A stretch of 64,000 bases of DNA, from positions 1-64,000 of the forward strand of contig JADJZJ010000013.1 of assembly GCA_016715765.1 (NCBI GenBank), written 5' to 3'. Each line of letters starts with the position of its first letter. Position 1 is the first letter of the stretch. Under the pieces are notes generated by a model, which made no database searches, was not told the DNA's origin, and saw only the letters and a list, made by a program, of their open reading frames with translations. Origin of the DNA: Opitutaceae bacterium (GTDB lineage Bacteria > Verrucomicrobiota > Verrucomicrobiia > Opitutales > Opitutaceae). Shown one piece after another: positions 53,500 through 60,800 of this stretch. The position numbers and the translations under genes were made by a program.

Positions 53500-53586
53500 G
53501 TGCCTTGGGGACAGCCCCCGCCTGTCCGCAATGTCCCCAAGTTGAGAGTTGAAAGTCCGCGCCCCGCCGGCGTGATTAGCGCCCCG

Positions 53587-54558
53587 ATGAGCCTGACGAT
53601 CTGGTGCAATGCGATCTTCAATCCCGCGGCGACGCAGCTGCTCGTCGAGGGCACGCGCGGCCACCGGCTGGTCACGGCGGCGACCGCCTCGACCAATGTG
53701 TTGCAGGCCGGCAAACCGGATCCCGCGCTCGCGGAGGCGGAGGTCGCGTTCGGCCAGCCGGTGCCGGCGGACTGCCTGCGGTCCGCGCGCCTGCGCTGGG
53801 TCGAGGTGCATACGGCGGGGTACACCCGTTTTGATACGCCGGAGTTCAAGGAGACGTTCCGCGCCCGCGGCTCCATCTTCACCAACGCGTCGGCGGTCTT
53901 CGCCGATTCCTGCGCGCAACACGCCCTGGCGATGATGCTGGCGCTCGGCCGCAACCTGCTGGCCTCACACCGCGACCAGCTGACCGATCATGCCTGGCAT
54001 TACGCCGACCGACGCTACGGCTGCCGGCTGCTCACCGGCCAGACCGTGCTGCTGCTCGGCTTCGGCGCCATCGGCCGGCGCCTGGCCGCGCTGCTCGCGC
54101 CCTTTGGCGTGACGATCTACGCCGTGCGGCGGCAGACCCGCAGCGAGGCGGGCGTGCGCATCATTCCCGAGGAAAAGATCAGCAGCGTCCTGGGCCTCGC
54201 GGACCACGTGGTGAACATCCTGCCCGACAACGAATCGACGCGCGGCTACGTCAATGCCCGCCGGCTGGCCTGCTGCAAACCCGGGGCGCGTTTCTACAAC
54301 ATCGGGCGCGGCACGACGGTGGATGACCGCGCGTTGCTGGAGGCCCTGCAATCGGGCCGCCTGGATGCGGCCTACCTCGATGTGTTCGAGCCCGAGCCGC
54401 TCGACCCGGCGCATCCGTTCTGGACGACGCCCAACTGCTACGTGACCTGCCACACCGCCGGCGGCCGGCACGACCAGGACGAGGCGCTGGTGAAGCATTT
54501 CCTGCACAACCTCGAGGCCTTCACCCGCGGCGGGGAGATGGTGGACCGGGTGGTTTGA
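53587..54558 (+). CDS. D-2-hydroxyacid dehydrogenase family protein
   Basis: A 323-aa NAD-dependent dehydrogenase. The Rossmann motif is VLLLGFGAIGRRLAALLAPF, the substrate/cofactor region LADHVVNILPDNESTRGYVN, the catalytic Arg area RFYNIGRGTTVDDRALLEAL, YLDVFEPEPLDPAHPFW, and the catalytic His region CYVTCHTAGGRHDQDEAL. It reduces a 2-keto acid or oxidises a D-2-hydroxyacid; the substrate is not clear. ATG 53587 (MSLTIWCNAIFNPA) is chosen over the start at 53500, which lies in repeat DNA. Confidence 0.9.
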   Translation: MSLTIWCNAIFNPAATQLLVEGTRGHRLVTAATASTNVLQAGKPDPALAEAEVAFGQPVPADCLRSARLRWVEVHTAGYTRFDTPEFKETFRARGSIFTNASAVFADSCAQHALAMMLALGRNLLASHRDQLTDHAWHYADRRYGCRLLTGQTVLLLGFGAIGRRLAALLAPFGVTIYAVRRQTRSEAGVRIIPEEKISSVLGLADHVVNILPDNESTRGYVNARRLACCKPGARFYNIGRGTTVDDRALLEALQSGRLDAAYLDVFEPEPLDPAHPFWTTPNCYVTCHTAGGRHDQDEALVKHFLHNLEAFTRGGEMVDRVV

Positions 54559-54566
54559 GCGGGGTT

Positions 54567-54970
54567 TTTAACCACGGATTTCACGGATGGCACGGATGGA
54601 GGCCAAGGCATTGGCTTCTATGGGCTCAGTTGGCGCAGGGGAAAACGATCCTTGAACAGGAGGAAGCAGAGGAAGCGGAGTTCTGAGCCGGCAACATGCA
54701 AATGAACCGCGAAGAGCGCGAAGCCATGCGAAGGAGGCCAGCCGTGTTTGGGCCATTTAAAATAAGGAGCTCAAAGGTGATCAGCCTGCACGTCCTTGTC
54801 ACAAATATACCTCGGTCCTTGCGGTTTCCATTGGATGGCAATGGCCGGGGCAATGTCTCTGCTCCCTCTGCTTCCTCCTGTAAATCGATTTGGATATTTC
54901 CGAGTCATACGCACGGCCTTGACCCCGTCTGAATTCCGATCCGTGCCATCCGTGAAATCCGTGGTTACCC
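54567..54970. repeat. Long AACCACGGATTTCACGGATG inverted repeat with inner copies
   Basis: TTTAACCACGGATTTCACGG (54567) faces ATCCGTGAAATCCGTGGTTA (about 54948-54967). An inner pair is AACAGGAGGAAGCAGAGGAA (54655) with CTCTGCTTCCTCCTGTAAAT (about 54865-54885). The element is the largest of its class here and lies upstream of the MNIO cluster. The 160 bases after it (54970-55132) hold the likely promoter of the precursor gene; no motif is recognisable. Confidence 0.75.
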
Positions 54971-55132
54971 CGACTTGGATTCAGGTCCTTTCATCAGCGT
55001 TTCGCTCCCCTCATGGAGTTTTTGTGGAACTTCCCGGAATATCCGGACATCAAATCGCTCCTACCCCGACCGTGTGTGGCCGGCCTGTCGGCCGGTTGCA
55101 GCGGTCATTTCAACCCAAAAAAAATCCACACC

Positions 55133-55438
55133 ATGACGAAATCATCGCGTCTCATCATCACGGCCGCCGCCATCGCCGGCCTTTACGCCGGTGCGCTCAC
55201 CACCGCCTACGCCGGCGAAGCCGCCGGTCAATCCACCCAGACCGAGAGCAAGGACAAGGCCTCCTGCAAGGGCAAGGAGGGCTGCAAAGCCAAGGAGTCC
55301 TGCAAAGGCAAGGAGGGCTGCAAGGCCAAGGAAAGTTGCAAGGGCAAGGAAGGCTGCAAGGCGAAGGAGTCCTGCAAGGGCAAGGAGAGCTGCAAAGCCA
55401 AGGAATCCTGCAAAGCCAAGGAAGAGGCCAAGAAGTAA
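55133..55438 (+). CDS. Cysteine-repeat RiPP precursor (bufferin/oxazolin-like)
   Basis: A 101-aa precursor. MTKSSRLIITAAAIAGLYAG and ALTTAYA form a Sec signal peptide with a cleavage site after AYA (about residue 27), followed by a short linker GEAAGQSTQTESKDKA. The C-terminal part is nine tandem hexapeptides [SG]CK[GA]KE from residue 44 to 97, with cysteines every six residues (45, 51, 57, 63, 69, 75, 81, 87, 93), ending EAKK. Directly downstream are an MNIO enzyme, its DUF2063 partner and DoxX, the standard set for metal-binding modified peptides such as BufA and HvfA. Cysteines are the expected sites for oxazolone/thioamide-type or thiooxazole modification. ATG 55133 is preferred because it begins the signal peptide. 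Confidence 0.82.
   Translation: MTKSSRLIITAAAIAGLYAGALTTAYAGEAAGQSTQTESKDKASCKGKEGCKAKESCKGKEGCKAKESCKGKEGCKAKESCKGKESCKAKESCKAKEEAKK
55262..55423 (+). repeat. 18-bp tandem repeat encoding [SG]CK[GA]KE
   Basis: 162 bases, exactly nine 18-base units; the first six alternate in pairs (TCCTGCAAGGGCAAGGAG then GGCTGCAAAGCCAAGGAG), giving a 36-base higher-order period. Third-position variation is low, so the array is recent or under gene conversion, and its length may vary between strains. Confidence 0.9.
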
Positions 55439-55451
55439 GCGGTCTCCCGCC

Positions 55452-55487
55452 AATCGCACCGGTCCAATGTTTGGACCTGGTGCGATT
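55452..55487 (+). terminator. Intercistronic hairpin between precursor and MNIO gene
   Basis: AATCGCACCGGTCC (55452-55465) pairs with GGACCTGGTGCGATT (55473-55487) with one bulge and a seven-base loop. Only GCTTTC follows, so it is an attenuator or mRNA-end protector rather than a strong terminator. It would let the precursor be made in excess over the modifying enzyme. Confidence 0.6.
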
Positions 55488-55591
55488 GCTTTCAGGTAGG
55501 GCGAGGCGTCTCGCCGAGCCGGTTGGCAGCAGGCCGGTGCGGCTCACCCGGGACGGTTCGCCCTACCTGTTTTCACCTAATTTCTCCGCGC

Positions 55592-56452
55592 ATGCCGGCC
55601 AACCGCTTCAACGGTCACACCGATTACGGTATCGGGCTCGGGCTGCGCGTGCCCCACTACGGGCACATCCTCGAAAAGAAGCCGCTGGTCGGCTGGTTCG
55701 AGATCATCTCCGAGACCTTCATGGTGGACGGGGGCCGGCCGCTGGAGGTGCTCGATGAAATCCTCGCGCAGTACCGCGTCGTCCAGCACGGCGTCTCGCT
55801 CTATCTCGGCTCGGCCGACCGACCCGACCGCGCGCACCTGAAGCGGCTCAAGGCGCTGGTGAAACGCACGCGCACGCCGTGGCTGTCCGACCACCTTTGC
55901 TGGGGCAGCGTGGACGGCACGTATTCGCACGACCTGCTCCCGATGCCGTACACGCACGCCGCGGCCCGCCGCACGGCGGAGAAGATCCGGCAGGTGCGGG
56001 ACTGCCTCGAGGTGCCGCTCTGCGTGGAGAATGTCAGCAGCTACGCGGCGTTCCACCAGTCGGAGATGACGGAGTGGGAATTTCTCACCGAGGTCGTCGA
56101 GCGCGCCGACTGCGGAATCCTGCTCGACGTGAACAATATCTACGTCTCGTCGCGCAACCACGATTTCGATCCGTATGCCTACCTCGACGGCATCCCGCAC
56201 CACCGCGTCGGCCAGATGCACATCGCGGGCCACACCAGGTTCGAGAAATACCTCCTCGACACCCACGATCATCCGGTGCTCGACCCGGTCTGGAAACTCT
56301 ACACCCATGCGATCCGGCGCTGCGGCGTCACCGCCACGCTCCTCGAATGGGACGACCGCATTCCCTCGTTCGACGAGGTCCATGCCGAGGCGCTCAAGGC
56401 CAACGCCTACATCGCCGAGGCCCGCCAAGCCCATGCCGTCGCGCGCCCCTGA
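55592..56452 (+). CDS. MNIO family enzyme (DUF692; BufB/HvfB/MbnB-like)
   Basis: A 286-aa TIM-barrel multinuclear non-heme iron oxidative enzyme. It begins MPANRFNGHTDYGIGLGLRV and carries the expected metal-ligand segments: WFEIISETFM, HGVSLYLGS, LSDHLCWGSVDG, PLCVENVSSYAAF, GILLDVNNIYVSSRNH, QMHIAGHTRFE and TLLEWDDRIPSFDEV. Family members such as MbnB and BufB oxidise cysteines in a precursor to form copper-binding heterocycles. ATG 55592 is chosen; upstream in-frame codons are intergenic. The end overlaps the next gene by 20 bases, which couples it to its partner protein. Confidence 0.92.
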   Translation: MPANRFNGHTDYGIGLGLRVPHYGHILEKKPLVGWFEIISETFMVDGGRPLEVLDEILAQYRVVQHGVSLYLGSADRPDRAHLKRLKALVKRTRTPWLSDHLCWGSVDGTYSHDLLPMPYTHAAARRTAEKIRQVRDCLEVPLCVENVSSYAAFHQSEMTEWEFLTEVVERADCGILLDVNNIYVSSRNHDFDPYAYLDGIPHHRVGQMHIAGHTRFEKYLLDTHDHPVLDPVWKLYTHAIRRCGVTATLLEWDDRIPSFDEVHAEALKANAYIAEARQAHAVARP

Positions 56453-57332
56453 ACGCATCCGCTCCACGGCCGAGCTGCGCGCCTTCCAGCGCCTCATGCT
56501 GCAGGCTGTCATCCGCCCGCTGGCCCGCGGCCACCGCGCGCAGCGCCGCTGGTCCGACGGCCGTCCGGCGGCGGAGGTGGTGGGCAGTTTTTCCGTGGCC
56601 AACGACCGGCTCTCGGCGCTCGAACGCATCGAGATTTACAACCGGATGTACTGGTTTCGCACGCTGGACTCGCTGTACGAGGATCTCCCCGGCGTGCGCG
56701 CCGTGCTCGGCGGGAAAAAATTCATGCGCCTCGCCGAGGCCTATCTGACCAGGCATCCCTCGCGTTCCTTCACCCTCCGCGACCTGCCGGCGCGATTGGA
56801 GCGATTTATCCGCACGCATCCGCGGCTGAGCGCACCGCACACGGCGCTGGCGGCGGACATGGCGGCGTTCGAGTGGGCGCAGGTTGAATGCTACGACGGG
56901 GCCGCGCATGCGCCGCTCACCCCGGCCGCGCTCGCCGGCCGGCCGGTGGCGAAGATGCGACTGGGGTTGCAGCCCCAGATCCGGCTGCTGGCGCTCCGGC
57001 ATCCGGTCGATGACTTTGCGATCGCGCTGAAACAGGGCGCGCTGCGCGGCGATGCCAGCAACGCGGTCGGGGCCGGGCCGCGGACCGGCCGGAATTCGGC
57101 CCGGCGGATGCGCCGGCCAAAGCCGGAGCGGGTGTGGCTGGCGGTGCACCGGCATGCGGGCCGCATCTATTTCAAGCGGCTGGAGGCCCCGGCGTTCAAG
57201 ATCCTTGGCGCCCTGCGGGCGGGCCGGACCCTGGAGCAGGCGGTGGCATGCGCTGGCCGCGGGGTGAAGCCGGAGCTGGTGCGCGACTGGTTCATGACCT
57301 GGATGCAGCTTGGCTGGTTCTGTGGGCTGTAA
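56433..57332 (+). CDS. DUF2063 protein, MNIO partner (BufC/HvfC-like)
   Basis: A 299-aa protein. The N-terminal helical domain (about 10-100) is the DUF2063 signature: LRAFQRLMLQAVIRPLA, FSVANDRLSALERIEIYNRM, YWFRTLDSLYEDLPGVRAVL and FMRLAEAYLTRHPSRSFTL. The C-terminal half is a winged-helix-like domain ending RDWFMTWMQLGWFCGL. In MbnC, BufC and HvfC this protein binds the precursor leader and the MNIO enzyme. ATG 56433 overlaps the MNIO stop by 20 bases. Confidence 0.88.
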   Translation: MPSRAPERIRSTAELRAFQRLMLQAVIRPLARGHRAQRRWSDGRPAAEVVGSFSVANDRLSALERIEIYNRMYWFRTLDSLYEDLPGVRAVLGGKKFMRLAEAYLTRHPSRSFTLRDLPARLERFIRTHPRLSAPHTALAADMAAFEWAQVECYDGAAHAPLTPAALAGRPVAKMRLGLQPQIRLLALRHPVDDFAIALKQGALRGDASNAVGAGPRTGRNSARRMRRPKPERVWLAVHRHAGRIYFKRLEAPAFKILGALRAGRTLEQAVACAGRGVKPELVRDWFMTWMQLGWFCGL

Positions 57333-57355
57333 TCGGGATGCCGGAACAATTCATT

Positions 57356-57497
57356 TGAACCACAGATGTGCACAGATGAACACAGATCAGAAAGATTGGG
57401 ATGCCCAGGCCATGGATTCGTTGCCCGGTGACATCATTTGGTGAGTCAATTCCCTCTGCTTTATATCTGTGTGTATCCGTGTGCATCTGTGGTTCAA
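57356..57497. repeat. AACCACAGATGTGCACAGAT inverted repeat inside the MNIO cluster
   Basis: TTTGAACCACAGATGTGCAC (57354) faces GTGTGCATCTGTGGTTCAAC (about 57479-57498). It separates the partner gene from doxX by 234 bases, so doxX may have its own promoter or be expressed at a different level. Confidence 0.75.
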
Positions 57498-57566
57498 CTG
57501 CATGAGTCTGACTTCTGCTTCGCGCGGGAATATTTCTTACCGGCAGGCTTCTCATCCGATCCTCCA

Positions 57567-58037
57567 ATGTACCTCAAATCCGCCCTGAACTCCGCCGAAA
57601 CCCTTCTCGCCAGAATCGGCACCGCCCTGCAATCACCGCTCCTGCTGGTCCTGCGCCTGTACTGGGGCTGGTCGTTTGCCCAGACCGGCTGGGGCAAGCT
57701 CACCCACCTCGATCGCACGGCCGGATTTTTCGCGAGCCTCGACCTGCCCTGGCCGAAGTTGAACGCCATTTTGGCCGGGGGCACGGAATGTGTCGGCGGC
57801 ATTCTGCTATTGCTCGGCCTTGGGTCGCGGCTGGTGGCCGTCCCGCTCGCCTTCACGATGGGCGTCGCCTACGCGACCGCGCACCGGGAGGAACTGGGTG
57901 CGATTTTCCGCGATACCGACAAATTCACGGAGGCGCCGCCGTTCCTGTTTCTGCTGGTGGTGCTGCTCGTGCTGAGCTTCGGCCCGGGCAGGTTTTCGCT
58001 CGATGCCTGGCTCAGGCCGGGCCGCCAGAAATCCTAG
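57567..58037 (+). CDS. DoxX family membrane protein (HvfD/BufD-like position)
   Basis: A 156-aa protein with four membrane helices: SPLLLVLRLYWGWSFAQTGW, LPWPKLNAILAGGTECVGGI, GSRLVAVPLAFTMGVAYATA and FLFLLVVLLVLSFGPGRFSL. The GWGKLTHL and ECVGGILLLLGLGSR segments are typical of DoxX. DoxX proteins are often the fourth gene of MNIO clusters (HvfD/BufD); their biochemical task there is not known. ATG 57567 (MYLKSALNSAETLLA) is chosen over the long upstream extension, which translates the repeat. Confidence 0.88.
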   Translation: MYLKSALNSAETLLARIGTALQSPLLLVLRLYWGWSFAQTGWGKLTHLDRTAGFFASLDLPWPKLNAILAGGTECVGGILLLLGLGSRLVAVPLAFTMGVAYATAHREELGAIFRDTDKFTEAPPFLFLLVVLLVLSFGPGRFSLDAWLRPGRQKS

Positions 58038-58080
58038 CACGGTTCAGGCAGGTTCCCCGACCGCCGCCCTGAATTCTGCT

Positions 58081-58152
58081 TTCCGCGGATTACACGGATC
58101 GACGCGGATGGCGGAGGTGTTATCCGCGTCGATCCGCGTGATCCGCGGGAAA
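58081..58152. repeat. TTTCCGCGGATTACACGGAT inverted repeat
   Basis: CCGCGGATTACACGGATCGA (58084) faces TCGATCCGCGTGATCCGCGG (58129-58148). It lies between doxX and the convergent GYF gene and may end both transcripts. Confidence 0.7.
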
Positions 58153-58168
58153 ACTTCGCCGACTGTTC

Positions 58169-59035
58169 CTAGGGCTTTGCCGGCGGACGGCAGAGGTCCT
58201 CGTAGGCGTAGGCCACGGCGCCGATGAAGATGGGCAGCGTGACGAAGAAGCCGATGAAGAGGCCGATCACGCCCAGCGCGGCGATGATGGCGCCAAGCAG
58301 GATGAGTCCGAACATGCGCCACCACTGGGCGGTGACGACCCGGCGGCTGACTTCCATCGCGGACCAGAACTCCAGTTTCTGATCGACGATCAGGAGATAG
58401 ATGAACGAGTAGCTAATCGCCAGATAGATGCCGGGCAAAATCAGCAGCAGTACGCCCAGCATCGTGAGCAGGGTGGAAACGAGCGAGGCCAGCATCAGCG
58501 GCAGGAAGGCGAGGCTGAATCCGCAGAAGGCGTCACCCAGTTCCGCCGGCTCGCCGCGGATCTTCTTGAGATAAAAGACATAGAGGCCGCCGTAAAACAC
58601 GCCGGTCAGCAGCAGACTTACCAGCATGCCGAGCAGCGGGATGGACTGCGCGATGAGCATCACCACGAAAAGCACGAAGGTCGTGCCGACGATGGGCCAG
58701 AAATTGGCCTTCAGGAGATTCCAGCTCCGTTCGAGGCAGCCGCCGATGTCGAGTTTGCCGGCGCGCGCGATGAGGTCGTCCGCGTAGGCCCTGGGGTCCA
58801 CCTTGATCGTCCCGGCCGGTTCCGTGGAGGCCGGTGGCGGGGTGGCCGCAGGAGGTGGCACGGCCGCGCCGGTGCCGCTGAACTCCGCAAAGTCTCCGAG
58901 CCGGCGCCATTGCTCGTCGCCGGCTTTCTTCGCCTTGGTATCGAGATTCGCCCGTCCGCTCGTTATCCATGCCTGCACCTGTTCCGTCGTCACAGGGCCG
59001 TACTCTTTGCCGTCGCCGCCGATGATGGTGAACAT
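58169..59035 (-). CDS. GYF_2-domain membrane protein
   Basis: A 288-aa protein. The N-terminal GYF_2 domain (about 1-50) reads FTIIGGDGKEYGPVTTEQVQ, QAWITSGRANLDTKAKKAGD and EQWRRLGDF. A Pro/Ala-rich linker follows, then about six hydrophobic segments in a DUF975/YciC-like integral membrane domain (NLLKANFWPIVGTTFVLFVV, LLTMLGVLLLILPGIYLAIS, IFIGAVAYAYEDLCRPPA). Function unknown; the GYF module suggests a protein-protein contact. ATG 59035 gives MFTIIGGDG; ATG 59080 in the same frame is possible. Confidence 0.78.
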   Translation of the reverse strand: MFTIIGGDGKEYGPVTTEQVQAWITSGRANLDTKAKKAGDEQWRRLGDFAEFSGTGAAVPPPAATPPPASTEPAGTIKVDPRAYADDLIARAGKLDIGGCLERSWNLLKANFWPIVGTTFVLFVVMLIAQSIPLLGMLVSLLLTGVFYGGLYVFYLKKIRGEPAELGDAFCGFSLAFLPLMLASLVSTLLTMLGVLLLILPGIYLAISYSFIYLLIVDQKLEFWSAMEVSRRVVTAQWWRMFGLILLGAIIAALGVIGLFIGFFVTLPIFIGAVAYAYEDLCRPPAKP

Positions 59036-59146
59036 AGTGTTGGAATTCAGGACGGAAGGACGCCGGGGGTCAATCTTCATGGGGCATCCGGTGGCGCAGG
59101 GTGGGAGGGAGCTTGCTCGCGACCGATTCGCCGGCGGGATGCAGTT

Positions 59147-59335
59147 GTAGGGCGGGGTCTCCTCCTTCGCCGGGCCTACGGAGGACAGGTCCGAACCCCG
59201 CCTGGGAGCGCGACCGCCCTCGGTCGCAATCAACCGCCAATCCCCAAGGTTCGAGAAAGAGAAAGATAACGATAACGAGAAAGATTGGAGTATAGCGGGA
59301 GACTGAAAGGCGGGGTTCGGAGACCCCGCCCTACA
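59147..59335. repeat. Composite dispersed repeat, second copy of the 10681-10850 element
   Basis: GTAGGGCGGGGTCTCCTCC at 59147, GACAGGTCCGAACCCCGCC, then GACCGCCCTCGGTCGCAATC, a GAAAGAGAAAGATAACG purine tail, ATAGCGGGAGACTGAAAGG, and a closing inverse arm GAGACCCCGCCCTAC. The whole unit is thus bounded by inverted family C ends. A single family B unit lies just before it at 59101-59130. Confidence 0.85.
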
Positions 59336-59344
59336 CCCGGCGCA

Positions 59345-60421
59345 TCACTCCCCGGATTCCAGGCGCATGCGGGCGCGCACGCCGCGGTGGATCTTTTTCC
59401 AGGCATCGCGGTTGGCCCGGGCCAGGTGGGGATCGGCCTGGCGCGCGGCATAGGCCTGTTCCCGCTGCAATTTCAGGAAACTCTGCCAGCGGTCCTCCCC
59501 CAGCGTACCCTCGTTCAGCGCGGCGAGGACCGCGCAACCGGGCTCGGTGGCATGACGGCAATCGTGGAAACGGCATTGTGCGGCCAGGGCGCTGATGTCG
59601 GCAAACGTATCGCCGACGGCCTCCGCCGGCGGATCCCAGAACTGCAGCTCCCGCATCCCCGGCGTGTCGATCACGAGGGCGCCGCCCGGCGTCACAAAGA
59701 GTTCGCGGCGGGTCGTGGTGTGCCGGCCTTTGTTCACGGCCGTGCTGAGGGCGGTGGTGGATTGCTGGTCGGCCCCCAGCAGCCGGTTGATGAGGGTGGA
59801 TTTGCCGACGCCCGACGAACCGAGCAGGGCGAGGGTGGATCCCGGCGTCAGCCACGGGGCCAGCCGGTCAAGGCCGTCGCCGTGCGAGGCGCTGAGGGCG
59901 ACGACCGGCGCCCCGGCGGCGATCGCCACGGTCTCGGCCTCGGCGGCGGCGGGGTCGGGATGCAGGTCGGTCTTGTTGAGCACGACGACCGGCTGGGCCC
60001 CGCTGTCCCGGGCGAGGGTCAGGTAGCGCTCGATGCGGCGCAGGTTGTAATTGCCATCCAGGGCGGTGAGCAGGAGCACGGTGTCGAGGTTGGCGGCGAT
60101 GACCTGCTCCTCGGCGAGCGGTCCGGCGGCGCGCCGGGAAAACTGCGTGCGCCGCGGCAGCACCGCATGGATGTCCGCGCGGCGCTCGCCAGACCGGAGG
60201 CGGACGACGACCCAGTCGCCAACCGCGGGCAGGGCGGCGCGGGTGGCGGTGTCATGGAGCATCCGGCCGGTACAGACCGCGGGCACGAGTTCGGCCCCGA
60301 GAAAAACCTCGCAGGCGTGCTTGTGGGCGCGGGCGACCCGGGCGGGGGAAAAATCACTGTCGGAGTAGGGCTGGAAGTGTTGCGCAAAGCTGTCGTTCCA
60401 ACCGAGGGCGGACAAAGTCAT
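59345..60421 (-). CDS. rsgA: RsgA, ribosome small-subunit-dependent circularly permuted GTPase
   Basis: A 358-aa late 30S assembly factor. An N-terminal OB-like domain (VPAVCTGRMLHDTATRAALP, AVGDWVVVRL) precedes a permuted GTPase with G4 VVVLNKTDLH, G1 LLGSSGVGKSTLINRLLG, G2 (GRHTTTRRELF) and G3 VIDTPGMREL. The C-terminal zinc domain has CRFHDCRHATEPGCAVLAAL. All features are complete. Start ATG 60421 (MTLSALGWNDSFAQHF). Confidence 0.95.
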   Translation of the reverse strand: MTLSALGWNDSFAQHFQPYSDSDFSPARVARAHKHACEVFLGAELVPAVCTGRMLHDTATRAALPAVGDWVVVRLRSGERRADIHAVLPRRTQFSRRAAGPLAEEQVIAANLDTVLLLTALDGNYNLRRIERYLTLARDSGAQPVVVLNKTDLHPDPAAAEAETVAIAAGAPVVALSASHGDGLDRLAPWLTPGSTLALLGSSGVGKSTLINRLLGADQQSTTALSTAVNKGRHTTTRRELFVTPGGALVIDTPGMRELQFWDPPAEAVGDTFADISALAAQCRFHDCRHATEPGCAVLAALNEGTLGEDRWQSFLKLQREQAYAARQADPHLARANRDAWKKIHRGVRARMRLESGE

Positions 60422-60500
60422 GGGAGAAAAACACTGTCGAAATTTAAGGAAAGGAATCTGACCGGGAAGGCGCCGGCGCGGTGAGGCGTCGCGCGAAAAC

Positions 60501-60527
60501 GAAAAAGGCCGCCCCGTGGGGCGGCCT
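60501..60527 (-). terminator. Rho-independent terminator for leftward transcription
   Basis: AGGCCGCCCCGTGGGGCGGCCT (60506-60527) is a perfect stem, and on the minus strand it is followed by a TTTTTCG run (60505 downwards). It lies upstream of rsgA, so it ends a different leftward transcript that starts between 60530 and 60800. Confidence 0.8.
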
Positions 60528-60550
60528 CGGTCATGATATGCCAGCGCGAA

Positions 60551-60775
60551 TCAGGCGCTGGCGGACAGGGCAACCGCCACGGGCAGGCAAGTGGACACAA
60601 TGACAGAGGTGTGCATGGGTGCGGGGTGGTTGAAGGTTGCGGTTGGTGCCTCGGCGGAGGCGAACAGGGACAGGCAAGATGCTTGGGTCGGGGGAGTCAA
60701 TCCAGACATGCCTACGCAAGAATGCGTACGGGTGGATACGGCAACAGCCTTGATGCGGTTCCGCTGCTTCGGCAT
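60551..60775 (-). CDS. Small ORF ending just before an intrinsic terminator
   Basis: A 74-aa frame, MPKQRNRIKAVAVSTRTHSC, on the minus strand. Its C-terminus is hydrophobic (VIVSTCLPVAVALSASA), so a shorter version starting at the internal Met (MHTSVIVSTCLPVAV) is possible. The stop is 24 bases before a perfect intrinsic terminator, so the region is probably transcribed. It could equally be a small RNA. No homologue recognised. Confidence 0.35.
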   Translation of the reverse strand: MPKQRNRIKAVAVSTRTHSCVGMSGLTPPTQASCLSLFASAEAPTATFNHPAPMHTSVIVSTCLPVAVALSASA

Positions 60776-60800
60776 CGGGTAAGTACCCTATTCCATACCC

